Notes: generated by a model not told the origin, from the letters alone. Shown: positions 1 through 8,137, counted from the first letter of the stretch. The stretch is DNA of 32,786 nucleotides from Pelagibacteraceae bacterium (GCA_002704145.1 PAFH01000017.1:1-32786); one strand, 5' to 3'. Translations and numbers: made by a program.

Positions 1-98
1 AAACAATTGTTGACTTTACTCAATTACTTAACTTAACTCAATTACTTAACTTAAGTTTTAAAAATTAATTATCTAGAATGCTTATTCACTTGAGTTAT
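1..98. other. Left-edge intergenic DNA with an 18-bp tandem repeat
   Basis: AT-rich stretch lying downstream of tRNA-Glu on the minus strand. It holds two exact head-to-tail copies of an 18-bp unit (18-53), immediately followed by a short palindromic junction AACTTAAGTT (48-57). I see no convincing open frame and no GC-rich hairpin followed by a T run that would end the recJ/tRNA transcript. The gene to the left is outside the window, so this may be only part of a longer spacer. Confidence 0.6.
18..53. repeat. Tandem duplication, 2 x 18 bp
   Basis: The unit ACTCAATTACTTAACTTA occurs at 18-35 and again, without mismatch, at 36-53. Bases 1-17 resemble a degraded third copy (they share CAATT and ACTT blocks), but that match is weak. 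The repeat lies about 45 bp past the 3' end of tRNA-Glu. Its function is unknown; replication slippage is the simplest origin. Confidence 0.85.
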
Positions 99-173
99 TG
101 GCGGTCCCAAGGGGAATCGAACCCCTCTTTGTTGGATGAAAACCAACTGTCCTAACCGATAGACGATGGGACC
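99..173 (-). tRNA. tRNA-Glu (anticodon UUC)
   Basis: On the minus strand the sequence folds as a 75-nt tRNA including an encoded CCA (99-101). The acceptor stem pairs GGTCCC with GGGACC, the T arm is GGGG-TTCGATT-CCCC, and the anticodon stem GTTGG/CCAAC encloses loop TTTTCAT, placing TTC at positions 34-36. It reads GAA/GAG codons. Its first base (173) directly follows the recJ stop codon (174-176) with no spacer, so it is probably cut by RNase P from the recJ transcript or made from a promoter inside recJ. Confidence 0.97.
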
Positions 174-1937
174 TTAATTTTTAACGTTCTTATTAACAGA
201 AATATCATCAATAATAAACTCTACATTTTTTTGCCCCCTCCACTCATTTAAAGATAGCTTACCAGCAATATTGAAAGCGTTAGATTTTTTGGTAAGCAAA
301 TAGGCTCCAAGCTCATTTTCTGTCGCATTAAAAGTTATTGTTTTGATGTTTGATCCTTCAGGACCAACTAATACTGATTTTATATGTTTTTTTCCAACTA
401 TCTTATTATTTACAGCTTTTAAATTTTCCATGACAAATTTAGGCTCAGGATTACCGGAGCCGAATGGCGATAGAAGTTCTACTTTTTCATAAAAATCTAA
501 ATTTACTGCTGATGGCGCAATTATACTATCTATAAACAGAGATTTTTGTTTTGGTATAATTTCATTAAATTTCTTATATTTATTAAATAGAAAATCTTTA
601 AATAAGTTTATCTTTGAAGAATCAATAGAAAAACCACCAGCCATTTTATGGCCCCCCCCTTTTAGCAAGATATTGTTATTAGTGGCGGACAAGATGGTTG
701 ATCCAATATCAAATCCTACAATTGATCTCGCAGATCCTTTTCCAATATTTTTGTTAAATGATATAATTATAGTTGGTTTATTAAATTTATCTTTAATTCT
801 TGATGCAATAATACCAATTACACCCTCGTGCAAATTTTTATCTTGAATAATTAAAACTGGATCATTGAAATTATTGTTAGGATTTTCTAAAATCTTTTTT
901 AAAAGATCTTGTTCTAAAATTTTTCTTTGATTGTTAAATTCATTCAATTCAGATGCAAGTTTAAAGACTTCTTGGGGGTTTGATTTTATAAGTAAATTCG
1001 CTCCATGAGAGCATTTGCCTACTCTTCCACCAGCATTAATTCGAGGACCAAGTAAATATCCTAAATGATAAATTGAAGGGCTATTTTCAATTTTACAGAT
1101 ATCTAATAATGTTTTTATGCCTAAATTTTTTTTTTTTTTAATTATCTTTAAACCCTGTTTAACAAAAGCTCTATTTAATCCAACAAGTGGAACTACATCG
1201 CACACAGTTCCCAAGGAAACTAAATCTAAATAAAGCAATAAGTTAGGTTCTTCTATAGAATTTTCTTTAAACCAGTTTTTGCTTCTTATGAGCCTATTTA
1301 AAGAAACTAAAAACATAAAAGTAACACCTGAGGCACATAGATAATTCAAATTTGATTTATCATCAATCCTGTTAGGGTTTACAATAGAAAAAGCCGAAGG
1401 TAATTTAATGTCTGATTGATGATGATCAAGAACAATTACATCAACATTATGTTTTTTGGCATAGTCAATTTCATGAAATGATAATGTACCACAGTCAACT
1501 GTAAAAATAATTTTAACTTCTTTTTTAATTAATTCTTCAAAACCTTTAATAGAAGGCCCGTAACCCTCAGTTTTTCTATCTGGTATATAGATCTCATAAT
1601 CAAGCTTAAGCTCTTCTAAGTACCTGCCAAGTAAAGCTGTTGAAGCGGCGCCATCAACATCGTAATCACCAAAAATTCCTATCTTTTGATTATCTTTAAT
1701 TAAACTGAAAGTTCGAATTGATGCTTTATTCATATCTAACAATTCGTTAGGATTAGGTAAAAAATTCTTGATTGATGGATCTAAAAAAGAGTTTATATCC
1801 TCATTTTTTATGTTTCTTAAACTTATCAATTTAGCTGTTATTTCATCCAATGCGAAATTATCTTTTAAATAAGTAACTTTTTCTTGGTTGCAATCACGTA
1901 TAATCCAATTCTTATCAGTGACAGATATGGAGTTCAT
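174..1937 (-). CDS. recJ: Single-stranded-DNA-specific exonuclease RecJ
   Basis: RecJ is a 5'-3' exonuclease on single-stranded DNA, used in recombination and mismatch/base-excision repair in the cytoplasm. The 587-residue protein has the usual length. It shows the DHH-family motifs GDYDVDGAAS (about residues 90-99) and LDHHQSD (170-176), and the C-terminal DHHA1 glycine motif GGGHKMAGGFS. Its start overlaps the glpX stop by 4 nt (ATGA), so it is translationally coupled as the last protein gene of the hom-glpX-recJ run; tRNA-Glu follows immediately. The mRNA contains a 14-A run (complement of 1126-1139) that the frame crosses intact as Lys-Lys-Lys-Lys-Asn. Confidence 0.97.
   Translation of the reverse strand: MNSISVTDKNWIIRDCNQEKVTYLKDNFALDEITAKLISLRNIKNEDINSFLDPSIKNFLPNPNELLDMNKASIRTFSLIKDNQKIGIFGDYDVDGAASTALLGRYLEELKLDYEIYIPDRKTEGYGPSIKGFEELIKKEVKIIFTVDCGTLSFHEIDYAKKHNVDVIVLDHHQSDIKLPSAFSIVNPNRIDDKSNLNYLCASGVTFMFLVSLNRLIRSKNWFKENSIEEPNLLLYLDLVSLGTVCDVVPLVGLNRAFVKQGLKIIKKKKNLGIKTLLDICKIENSPSIYHLGYLLGPRINAGGRVGKCSHGANLLIKSNPQEVFKLASELNEFNNQRKILEQDLLKKILENPNNNFNDPVLIIQDKNLHEGVIGIIASRIKDKFNKPTIIISFNKNIGKGSARSIVGFDIGSTILSATNNNILLKGGGHKMAGGFSIDSSKINLFKDFLFNKYKKFNEIIPKQKSLFIDSIIAPSAVNLDFYEKVELLSPFGSGNPEPKFVMENLKAVNNKIVGKKHIKSVLVGPEGSNIKTITFNATENELGAYLLTKKSNAFNIAGKLSLNEWRGQKNVEFIIDDISVNKNVKN
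1126..1139 (-). other. 14-nt poly-A (mRNA sense) tract inside recJ
   Basis: A run of 14 T on the plus strand, hence 14 A in the recJ message, encoding four lysines and the first two bases of an asparagine codon. It is the longest homopolymer I found in the window. Such runs are known slippage sites for RNA polymerase and for sequencing. The frame is open on both sides. Confidence 0.85.
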
Positions 1938-2875
1938 TTTTGGTATTTATTTTTATAAATAGTATTTACATTCCCATGCTTATGTAATGCAATTGTATTT
2001 GTTTCGTAGAATTTTTCTGATACTTTCACACCGTTTAATAAATCACCACTAGTTATGGCTGTTGCACAAAACATAACATCTCCTTTAATCATGTCTTCAA
2101 TATTATATTTTCTTTTGAGATCTGAAATTCCCATTTTTTTTGCTCTTATAGACTCGTCTTTATCTAAAACTAATCTTGTTTGAATTTGAGCGTCATAACA
2201 ACTAAGAGCAGCAGCTGCTAGAACACCCTCTGGTCCCCCTCCAATTCCTAAATACATATCTACTGGGGAGTCATCTTTAACAGTATAGATAACACCAGAT
2301 ACATCACCATCAGTAATAAGTTTTAGATTTACACCTAGCTTTTTTAGAGAAGATATAAACTTTGCATGTCTTGGCCTATTTAATATACATACAGTTATTT
2401 TATCAGGTGTAGTATTTTTTGCTTCAGAAAGATTTGATATATTTTTCTCTACAGAATTGTCTAAATCTACTAAATTTTTAGGCAAACCCGGTCCAATTGC
2501 AATTTTTTCCATATATCTATCAGGAGCAAAAAATAAATTATTTCTCTCAGCCGCTGCCAAAACTGAAAAAGAATTTGGCATATTTTTTGCAACAAAATTA
2601 GTTCCCTCTAATGGATCTACAGCAATATCTATCTTTTGACCTTTGTTTCTACCAATTATTTCTCCAATATAAAGCATTGGGGCTTCATCCATTTCACCTT
2701 CACCAATAACCACCTTTCCATCCATATCAATTTTGTTTAATTCTTTTCTCATTTGATCAACTGCTGCTTGATCAGCTGCAGTTTTATCATTTTTGCCAAT
2801 AAATTTTGTTGCCCCATAAGCAGCTTTTTCAGTAGCTTTCACAAACAATTCTAAATATTTAGGTTCAAGTGACAT
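1934..2875 (-). CDS. glpX: Class II fructose-1,6-bisphosphatase (GlpX type)
   Basis: Hydrolyses fructose 1,6-bisphosphate to fructose 6-phosphate in gluconeogenesis. The 313 residues match the class II (GlpX) family: an early acidic segment VIGEGEMDEAP (about 56-66), the metal/phosphate motif DPLEGTN (87-93), and a late glycine-rich IGGGPEGV segment. The gene starts one base inside the hom stop codon and overlaps recJ by 4 nt, so the three are probably one transcript. Alphaproteobacterial GlpX proteins sometimes also accept sedoheptulose 1,7-bisphosphate; that activity cannot be judged here. Confidence 0.96.
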   Translation of the reverse strand: MSLEPKYLELFVKATEKAAYGATKFIGKNDKTAADQAAVDQMRKELNKIDMDGKVVIGEGEMDEAPMLYIGEIIGRNKGQKIDIAVDPLEGTNFVAKNMPNSFSVLAAAERNNLFFAPDRYMEKIAIGPGLPKNLVDLDNSVEKNISNLSEAKNTTPDKITVCILNRPRHAKFISSLKKLGVNLKLITDGDVSGVIYTVKDDSPVDMYLGIGGGPEGVLAAAALSCYDAQIQTRLVLDKDESIRAKKMGISDLKRKYNIEDMIKGDVMFCATAITSGDLLNGVKVSEKFYETNTIALHKHGNVNTIYKNKYQK

Positions 2876-4170
2876 TAAATTTTTCCAATTCTAATTAATT
2901 TAGGCTTTTTGATTATAAAAGGTTTTCTTTTAATTTGTTTAAAAACTTTTTGTAAATATTCATCTTTACAGATATGAGTAATAATAATTATAGACGAAAA
3001 TTTTTTCGATTTATTAGGAGTTTGGATTAATCTTTTAATCGAAACTTTATTTTTAGAAAAAATTTTAGTTATATGAGATAAAACACCTGGCTTGTCTAAA
3101 ACATCAAATCTTAAGTATGCTGAAAAATTTTTTTCAATAATATTTTTGAATTTTAGTTTTTTTCGCTCTTTATTTGATATTGAAAATGGAAACTTTATAT
3201 TTCCTCTTAAAATTGAAGAAATATCTGAAACTAAAGCTGATGTTGTTGCTTTTGGACCGGCGCCATCTCCTTGAATTAAACTTTCGCCAACAGGTTTTCC
3301 TTCAACTATTACTGCGTTTGAAACACCGTTTATTCCAGCAATATATGAGTTTTTATTTATTAAAGTAGGGTGAACTCTTTGTAGAATTTTGTTATTAATA
3401 AGTTCAGCAAATCCTAACAATTTAATTTTATAACCAAGTGTTATAGCATAATCGATATCAATTTTATCAATTTCATTTATACCTTCAACGTGAATTTTAT
3501 TATTAATTAAAGAATTAAAACATAATGAAGATAGGATCTTAAGTTTAGAAGCAACATCATCTCCATTTAAATCTGATTTAGGATTTGATTCAGCGTATCC
3601 TAGTTTTTTAGCATTTACCAGGACTTCATCAAAAGTCTTATTGTCTTTTTCCATACTAGAAAGTATATAATTTGAAGTACCATTAAAAATTCCATATATC
3701 TTATCAATTTTATTTGCTATTAACCCTTCCTTTAAAGATCTAACAATGGGAACACCTCCACAAACCGCTGCTTCAAATTCTAAATTAACATTATTTTGTT
3801 CAGCAATTTTTGATAGCTGATCGCCATACTTTGCTATTAATGCTTTATTAGCAGTTACAACGTGTTTTTTATTTTTTAAAGCTTCAAAAACTAATTTTTT
3901 CGCAGCTCCTTCTGCGCCACCTATTAATTCAATTATAATGTCCACATTATCTAATTTTGTAGATTCAAGATAATTTTTAAGCCATTTTTTTTTAGGTATC
4001 TTAAAAGAACGTTTTTTTTTTAAATTTTTTGCAGAAACATAAATTATGTTTGGTATACAGTTATTTTTTTTTGCTAAAGTATTCTTATTCTTTTGAAGAT
4101 ATTTATAAAGATAACTTCCAATATTTCCCAGTCCTATTAAAGCGATATTCAATATTTTTTTTTGTTTCAT
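2875..4170 (-). CDS. hom: Homoserine dehydrogenase
   Basis: Reduces aspartate semialdehyde to homoserine, the branch toward threonine and methionine. The 431-residue protein has an N-terminal NAD(P)-binding motif GLGNIG (13-18), the central catalytic domain with the family segment GIFNGTSNYI, and a C-terminal ACT domain (about 352-425, beginning YLRFDVLDKPGVL), which in this family binds threonine for feedback inhibition. It is the monofunctional form, without a fused aspartokinase. It lies 3 nt after the lipoprotein gene and overlaps glpX by one base. Confidence 0.96.
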   Translation of the reverse strand: MKQKKILNIALIGLGNIGSYLYKYLQKNKNTLAKKNNCIPNIIYVSAKNLKKKRSFKIPKKKWLKNYLESTKLDNVDIIIELIGGAEGAAKKLVFEALKNKKHVVTANKALIAKYGDQLSKIAEQNNVNLEFEAAVCGGVPIVRSLKEGLIANKIDKIYGIFNGTSNYILSSMEKDNKTFDEVLVNAKKLGYAESNPKSDLNGDDVASKLKILSSLCFNSLINNKIHVEGINEIDKIDIDYAITLGYKIKLLGFAELINNKILQRVHPTLINKNSYIAGINGVSNAVIVEGKPVGESLIQGDGAGPKATTSALVSDISSILRGNIKFPFSISNKERKKLKFKNIIEKNFSAYLRFDVLDKPGVLSHITKIFSKNKVSIKRLIQTPNKSKKFSSIIIITHICKDEYLQKVFKQIKRKPFIIKKPKLIRIGKI

Positions 4171-4173
4171 TAT

Positions 4174-4764
4174 TTACTCTCTTATAGAGATATTTGGATA
4201 ATCTTTTTCTTTGCCTTGATTTATAAGGTACTTTGAAATTGTATCAATATCGCAATTATCAATAATAACACATATATTCTTTATATCTTTTGTATTTTTT
4301 TTGTTTCTATCGTCGTCACTTGTTTTTTTTTCTATTTTTTTTTCAATTGATTCCTTTTTTTCTTTAATATTTCTTTTTAATACAACTTTTTTTTTATTTT
4401 CCTTCGCTTTTTTAATCTGAGCATAGTTTTTATTTTTTTCCTTTTTAATCTTTTTTAGCAAGGCCTTTTTTTTCTTAATTTCATTATCTGACAAAATCTT
4501 AATCTTTTTTTTATTATTTTCTTTGTTTGAAATACTTATTTCTTTATTTCCTTTTTTATTAGTGCTTAAATTAAGTTCCACTAAATTATTTTCATTTGGT
4601 TTTTTTTTGTCTATTATTTTAACCTCCAAAGTTAAGTTATCTTGAAAATATTGTTCTGCCTCATCTTTATTAATGCAAATGTGATCGCCACATATAAGGA
4701 CAGTTTTTGGTTTGCTGCAACTAATAAGGAATAAAGAAAGTAATGTGAATAATATTATTCTCAT
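4174..4764 (-). CDS. Small lipoprotein of unknown function, charged linker
   Basis: I do not recognise this 196-residue protein. It begins with a short lipoprotein signal peptide ending in the lipobox L-I-S-C (Cys16), so it is probably anchored in a membrane facing the periplasm. A small cysteine-containing block follows (VLICGDHICINKDEA, about 22-36). The middle, roughly 55-155, is very rich in Lys, Glu and Asn and is likely disordered or coiled. A second cysteine-containing block (ICVIIDNCDID) lies near the C terminus. The start overlaps the argC stop by 4 nt and hom follows after 3 nt, so it is co-transcribed with amino-acid genes, but that does not give a role. Confidence 0.85.
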   Translation of the reverse strand: MRIILFTLLSLFLISCSKPKTVLICGDHICINKDEAEQYFQDNLTLEVKIIDKKKPNENNLVELNLSTNKKGNKEISISNKENNKKKIKILSDNEIKKKKALLKKIKKEKNKNYAQIKKAKENKKKVVLKRNIKEKKESIEKKIEKKTSDDDRNKKNTKDIKNICVIIDNCDIDTISKYLINQGKEKDYPNISIRE

Positions 4765-5792
4765 CTTAGTGCCATTTTTTCATTAAAATTAAACAAAAGG
4801 TTCATATTTTGAATAGCTTGACCAGAAGCACCTTTTACTAAATTATCTATTGCAGAAAAAATAACAATTCTATTCTTGACTTTTGTTTCACAAATTGAAA
4901 TCTCACAATTATTTGTATTTAAAACATTGCCTGTTCCTAATGAAAAATTTATTTTATGAATTTTAATAAATTTTTCTTTTTTATAATATTTAATTAATTC
5001 ATTTCTTAACTTTATAATTGAAGAGTCTTTACTTAAATCTACATAGATTGTACTTAATATACCTCTATATGTTGGTAATATGTGAGGATTAAATGAATAC
5101 TCTATTTTTTTAATAGAATACTTTTTTAATTCTTGATCTATTTCTGCAATATGTCTGTGATTTTTAATTCCATATGCATGGATTGATGAGTAAATATTTT
5201 TATGTTTAAATTTTCTTTTCAAATTTTTTCCAGCACCTGAAAAACCAGACTTTGAATCAATTGTTAAGTTTTTTAGTTTTATTAATTTTTTTTTGATAAG
5301 TGGAACTAATGGGATTTGGATGGATGTAGGGTAACACCCTGGATTAGCAATAATTCTATAATTCTTAATTTTTTTTTTCACAAATTCTGATAAAGAATAA
5401 ATTGAATGTCTTAATAGTTTTATAGCTTTATGTTTTTTATTATAATATTTCTTATAAACGGATGGGTTAAGTAATCTGAAATCTGCTGATAAATCAATAA
5501 ATCTAATTTTTTTGTATTTAAAATAAATCTTTTTAATCAATTTCTGAGACTCTCCATTTGGTAGTGACAAAAAAACTAAATCAATTTTTTCCCAATTAAT
5601 TTTCTTAATAGAAGATATTTTTGGTAAACTTTTTTTAATTCTTTTATCAAAGAAGGATATCTTTCTTCCTAAGTTTCTAGTAGCACACAAATACAAGATT
5701 TTTACTTTAGGATGTTTTGAAAGTAAAAATATCAGATCCAGGCCTGTAAATCCAGTGGCCCCTATCACAGCTATATTAATTTTTTTTGTCAT
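4761..5792 (-). CDS. argC: N-acetyl-gamma-glutamyl-phosphate reductase
   Basis: NADPH-dependent reduction of N-acetylglutamyl phosphate, third step of arginine/ornithine synthesis. The 343-residue protein has the N-terminal Rossmann motif GATGFTG (11-17) and the active-site signature NPGCYPTS (150-157) with catalytic Cys153. The later HRHIAEI segment supplies the conserved histidine region. The order rplM-rpsI-argC is common in Alphaproteobacteria. A 43-nt spacer separates it from rpsI; no terminator is evident there, so readthrough from the ribosomal-protein promoter is likely. Confidence 0.96.
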   Translation of the reverse strand: MTKKINIAVIGATGFTGLDLIFLLSKHPKVKILYLCATRNLGRKISFFDKRIKKSLPKISSIKKINWEKIDLVFLSLPNGESQKLIKKIYFKYKKIRFIDLSADFRLLNPSVYKKYYNKKHKAIKLLRHSIYSLSEFVKKKIKNYRIIANPGCYPTSIQIPLVPLIKKKLIKLKNLTIDSKSGFSGAGKNLKRKFKHKNIYSSIHAYGIKNHRHIAEIDQELKKYSIKKIEYSFNPHILPTYRGILSTIYVDLSKDSSIIKLRNELIKYYKKEKFIKIHKINFSLGTGNVLNTNNCEISICETKVKNRIVIFSAIDNLVKGASGQAIQNMNLLFNFNEKMALR

Positions 5793-5835
5793 AAATCTTT
5801 ATAACATTGTCTTATTGATTGTTAAATTTAAATGA

Positions 5836-6273
5836 TTATCTTTTAGAAAATTGGAAACTTCTTCTGGCTTTTCTGTGGCCATATTTCTTTCTCTCGACAA
5901 CCCTCGAGTCACGTGTGGTCAATTTATCTTTTTTTAAATTCTTTTTTAATAGTTCATCATGGCTTATAAGTGCTTTAGAAATACCTAAAATTATTGCTCC
6001 TGCCTGTCCAGATAATCCGCCACCTTTTACAGAGCATTTTACGTCATAAATTGTTCTAACATCTGATAACTCAAGCGGTCTTGTAACTATAATTTGGTGA
6101 ACAGGTCTTTTAAAATATTGATTCATAACTTTGCCATTTACATAAATATTACCTGATCCTTTTTTAACCCATACTTTAGCAATAGATCTTTTTCTTCTAC
6201 CCGTAGCATATTTGCTATCTTTAAAATCTAATTTAATTTTTTTTAAATTTTGTGCTGTTGTAGTATTTTCCAT
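5836..6273 (-). CDS. rpsI: 30S ribosomal protein S9
   Basis: S9 of the small-subunit head, whose C-terminal tail reaches the P-site tRNA. The 145-residue protein has a roughly 20-residue N-terminal extension, then the core beginning YATGRRKRSIAKVW, the GGGLSGQAGA segment, and a basic tail ending in KARRSFQFSKR, where the terminal Lys-Arg is characteristic of S9. The start codon overlaps the last base of the rplM stop, as expected for the rplM-rpsI pair. Confidence 0.98.
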   Translation of the reverse strand: MENTTTAQNLKKIKLDFKDSKYATGRRKRSIAKVWVKKGSGNIYVNGKVMNQYFKRPVHQIIVTRPLELSDVRTIYDVKCSVKGGGLSGQAGAIILGISKALISHDELLKKNLKKDKLTTRDSRVVERKKYGHRKARRSFQFSKR

Positions 6274-6734
6274 TAGTTTCTTAATATATTTTTTTTATTT
6301 AATTTACCAAAATCAACTATTTTTGGTTTTTGTATTTCATGGGGATGTTTCTCACCAGAATAAATTTTTAATTTTGTAAGTTGTTTTTTTGCTAGAGGTC
6401 CACCAGGTAACATTCTTTTAACGGCTAATTTTAAAATTTCATTAGTTTTATTTTTTTCCTTTAGTAATAAAGGAGTTGTTTCTTTAATTCCTCCAGGATG
6501 ACCTGTATGTTTAAAGTATTTTTTTTCCTTAAATTTTTTTCCAGAAAATTTTATTTTATCAATATTAGTGACAACTACAAAATCCCCGTTATCAATATGC
6601 GGATTAAATTGTGGTTTGTTTTTACCTCTTAATACTTTAGAAATATATGAGGCCAATCTACCAACGGAAGCGTTTTCAGCGTTAATTAAGTACCAATCCT
6701 TTTTAACTTCTTTTTTTTTAATAAATGGTGTCAT
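6273..6734 (-). CDS. rplM: 50S ribosomal protein L13
   Basis: Early-assembling large-subunit protein. The 153-residue sequence shows the usual L13 pattern: W-Y-L-I-N-A-E-N near the N terminus, the GRLAS...LRGKNKP segment, and KMLPGGPLAKKQL-like motif (here RMLPGGPLAKKQL) followed by IYSGEKHPHE. It is directly upstream of rpsI and heads the ribosomal pair. A possible promoter lies in the 42-nt gap after ctaA. Confidence 0.98.
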   Translation of the reverse strand: MTPFIKKKEVKKDWYLINAENASVGRLASYISKVLRGKNKPQFNPHIDNGDFVVVTNIDKIKFSGKKFKEKKYFKHTGHPGGIKETTPLLLKEKNKTNEILKLAVKRMLPGGPLAKKQLTKLKIYSGEKHPHEIQKPKIVDFGKLNKKNILRN

Positions 6735-6746
6735 GATTACTGGCGT

Positions 6747-6775
6747 TAGTTACTAATTTTATGTTAAAATGTCAA
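6747..6775 (-). promoter_or_regulatory. Possible promoter for rplM-rpsI
   Basis: On the minus strand a perfect TTGACA (-35-like, 6775-6770) sits at the very end of ctaA. A 17-nt spacer leads to TAACTA (6752-6747), a poor -10 match. The implied start would give a leader of only a few bases before the rplM ATG (6734). The -35 match is good and the -10 is weak, so this is tentative. Confidence 0.3.
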
Positions 6776-6776
6776 T

Positions 6777-7805
6777 TTAATTTATATATCTATAATATAG
6801 ATTAATTACACTTAATGTCAGCAGTAAGCTAAATATTTGATGGCCTGAAGCCAAAAAAATATTTACATCGCTTATTAATGTAACAACACCAAGAATAATT
6901 TGGATCAATAAAAATAACAAAACATAAAAAAATGGTTTATTTAAATGTTTAATTTTTTTTTTTAAAATAAAATAACCGATAAAAGAAGAATAAAGCGTAA
7001 TAAAATAAGCAATGTTTCGATGATAAAACTGAACTAAACCATGATTTTCAAAATTAAATAGCTCTTTAAAAGTTCCATTGTCAGTCTCATTTGGAAAATA
7101 ATTATAGTTCATAAGGGGCCATGTTTGATAAACTTTTCCAGCATCAAGACCCGAAACAAATGCTCCTAAAATAACTTGTAAAAAAATTAGTAATATAAAT
7201 AAATAGAAAAGATAGTCATACTCTTTACGTATAATAATTTTGTTAAAATTACTTTGATTTTTGACATCAAGTAGTATCCAAAATATAATTGATATTATAA
7301 CAAACGCTATAAATAAGTGAACCGAAAGCCTATAATGACTGACACTGACATTATTCACCAATCCGCTAGAAACCATATACCAGCCTATAATACCTTGAGT
7401 AATAATCAGAAACAAAATAATTAAACAAGGGATAAAATATTTATCATGAAGTTTTTTTGTAAAATAAAAATACAAAAATGGTAACAAAAAAAATAGACCT
7501 ATTATTCTACCCAAAATTCTATGAAAATATTCCCAGTAAAAAATGATCTTAAATTCTTCAAGACTCATTCCATTATATAATAATTTATATTGAGGTATCT
7601 CTTTATAGAGTGAAAAATAATAATTCCAATCTTCATTTGTTAAGGGTGGCAATATTCCTTTTACAATCTCCCATTCAGTAATTGATAATCCAGAGTCTGT
7701 TAATCTAGTTAGGCCACCTACAACTACCATTATAAATATCAAAAAAAAGGATAATAAAATCCAATAATAAAATAATTTAAGGTTTTTATTTTCAGCAGTT
7801 AACAT
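6777..7805 (-). CDS. ctaA: Heme A synthase
   Basis: Membrane enzyme that oxidises the C8 methyl of heme O to the formyl group of heme A for cytochrome aa3 oxidase. The 342-residue protein has about eight membrane segments. The family signatures GGLTRLTDSGLS (30-41) and YFHRILGR (93-100) are present. The candidate heme-ligand histidines of the two halves are His95, His157/163, His262 and His322. It starts 51 bp from the divergent chorismate mutase gene and is followed by rplM, which may have its own promoter. Confidence 0.96.
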   Translation of the reverse strand: MLTAENKNLKLFYYWILLSFFLIFIMVVVGGLTRLTDSGLSITEWEIVKGILPPLTNEDWNYYFSLYKEIPQYKLLYNGMSLEEFKIIFYWEYFHRILGRIIGLFFLLPFLYFYFTKKLHDKYFIPCLIILFLIITQGIIGWYMVSSGLVNNVSVSHYRLSVHLFIAFVIISIIFWILLDVKNQSNFNKIIIRKEYDYLFYLFILLIFLQVILGAFVSGLDAGKVYQTWPLMNYNYFPNETDNGTFKELFNFENHGLVQFYHRNIAYFITLYSSFIGYFILKKKIKHLNKPFFYVLLFLLIQIILGVVTLISDVNIFLASGHQIFSLLLTLSVINLYYRYIN

Positions 7806-7856
7806 ATATTGATTATATAATTTAAATATATAAAATAATATTATCTAAATGTCGCT

Positions 7857-8137
7857 ATGGTGAACAAAAATATTCTTAGAATAAGAAAACAACTAGATAC
7901 ACTAGACAATCAGTTTTTAGATTTAATTAAGAAAAGAAGTAGTCTAGTAGATAAGGTATTAATAAACAAAAAATTTAAAAAGGATATAATTGACAATAAA
8001 AGAATTTCCAAAATTTTAGCGACTATTTCTAAAAAATCTAAAAAAAAAAAATTGATCCAAAAATAACAAAAAAGATATGGATTTCTATGATCAGAGCTTA
8101 CATAGAATACGAATTTAGAAATTTTAAAAAAAAATAA
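7857..8137 (+). CDS. aroQ: Chorismate mutase (AroQ type), frame broken at a poly-A run
   Basis: Chorismate mutase converts chorismate to prephenate for phenylalanine/tyrosine synthesis. Frame 1 (7857-8066) gives 69 residues starting MVNKNILRIRKQLDTLDNQ, the first helix of AroQ mutases, with IKKRSSLVDKV following. It then stops soon after a 12-A run (8040-8051). Reading on in the -1 frame from 8051 gives 28 further residues, starting IDPKITKKIWISM and containing IRAYIEYEFRNF, to a TAA at 8135-8137. This is the missing last helix of the fold. The joined product would be about 93 residues, normal for a stand-alone AroQ. Explanations are a miscounted homopolymer, a young pseudogene, or slippage on the A run. 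Its stop abuts the rpmG stop (8138) with no spacer. Confidence 0.8.
8040..8051 (+). other. 12-A slippery run at the chorismate mutase frame break
   Basis: Twelve consecutive A encode four lysines in frame 1. A -1 shift here, or one extra A in the transcript, joins the N-terminal frame to the 28-residue C-terminal frame starting at 8051. No stop codon lies between the two matching segments if the shift happens within this run. Confidence 0.8.

Noticed and set aside
18..53. Short CRISPR array
   Set aside because: The repeats are directly adjacent with no spacers and there are no cas genes.
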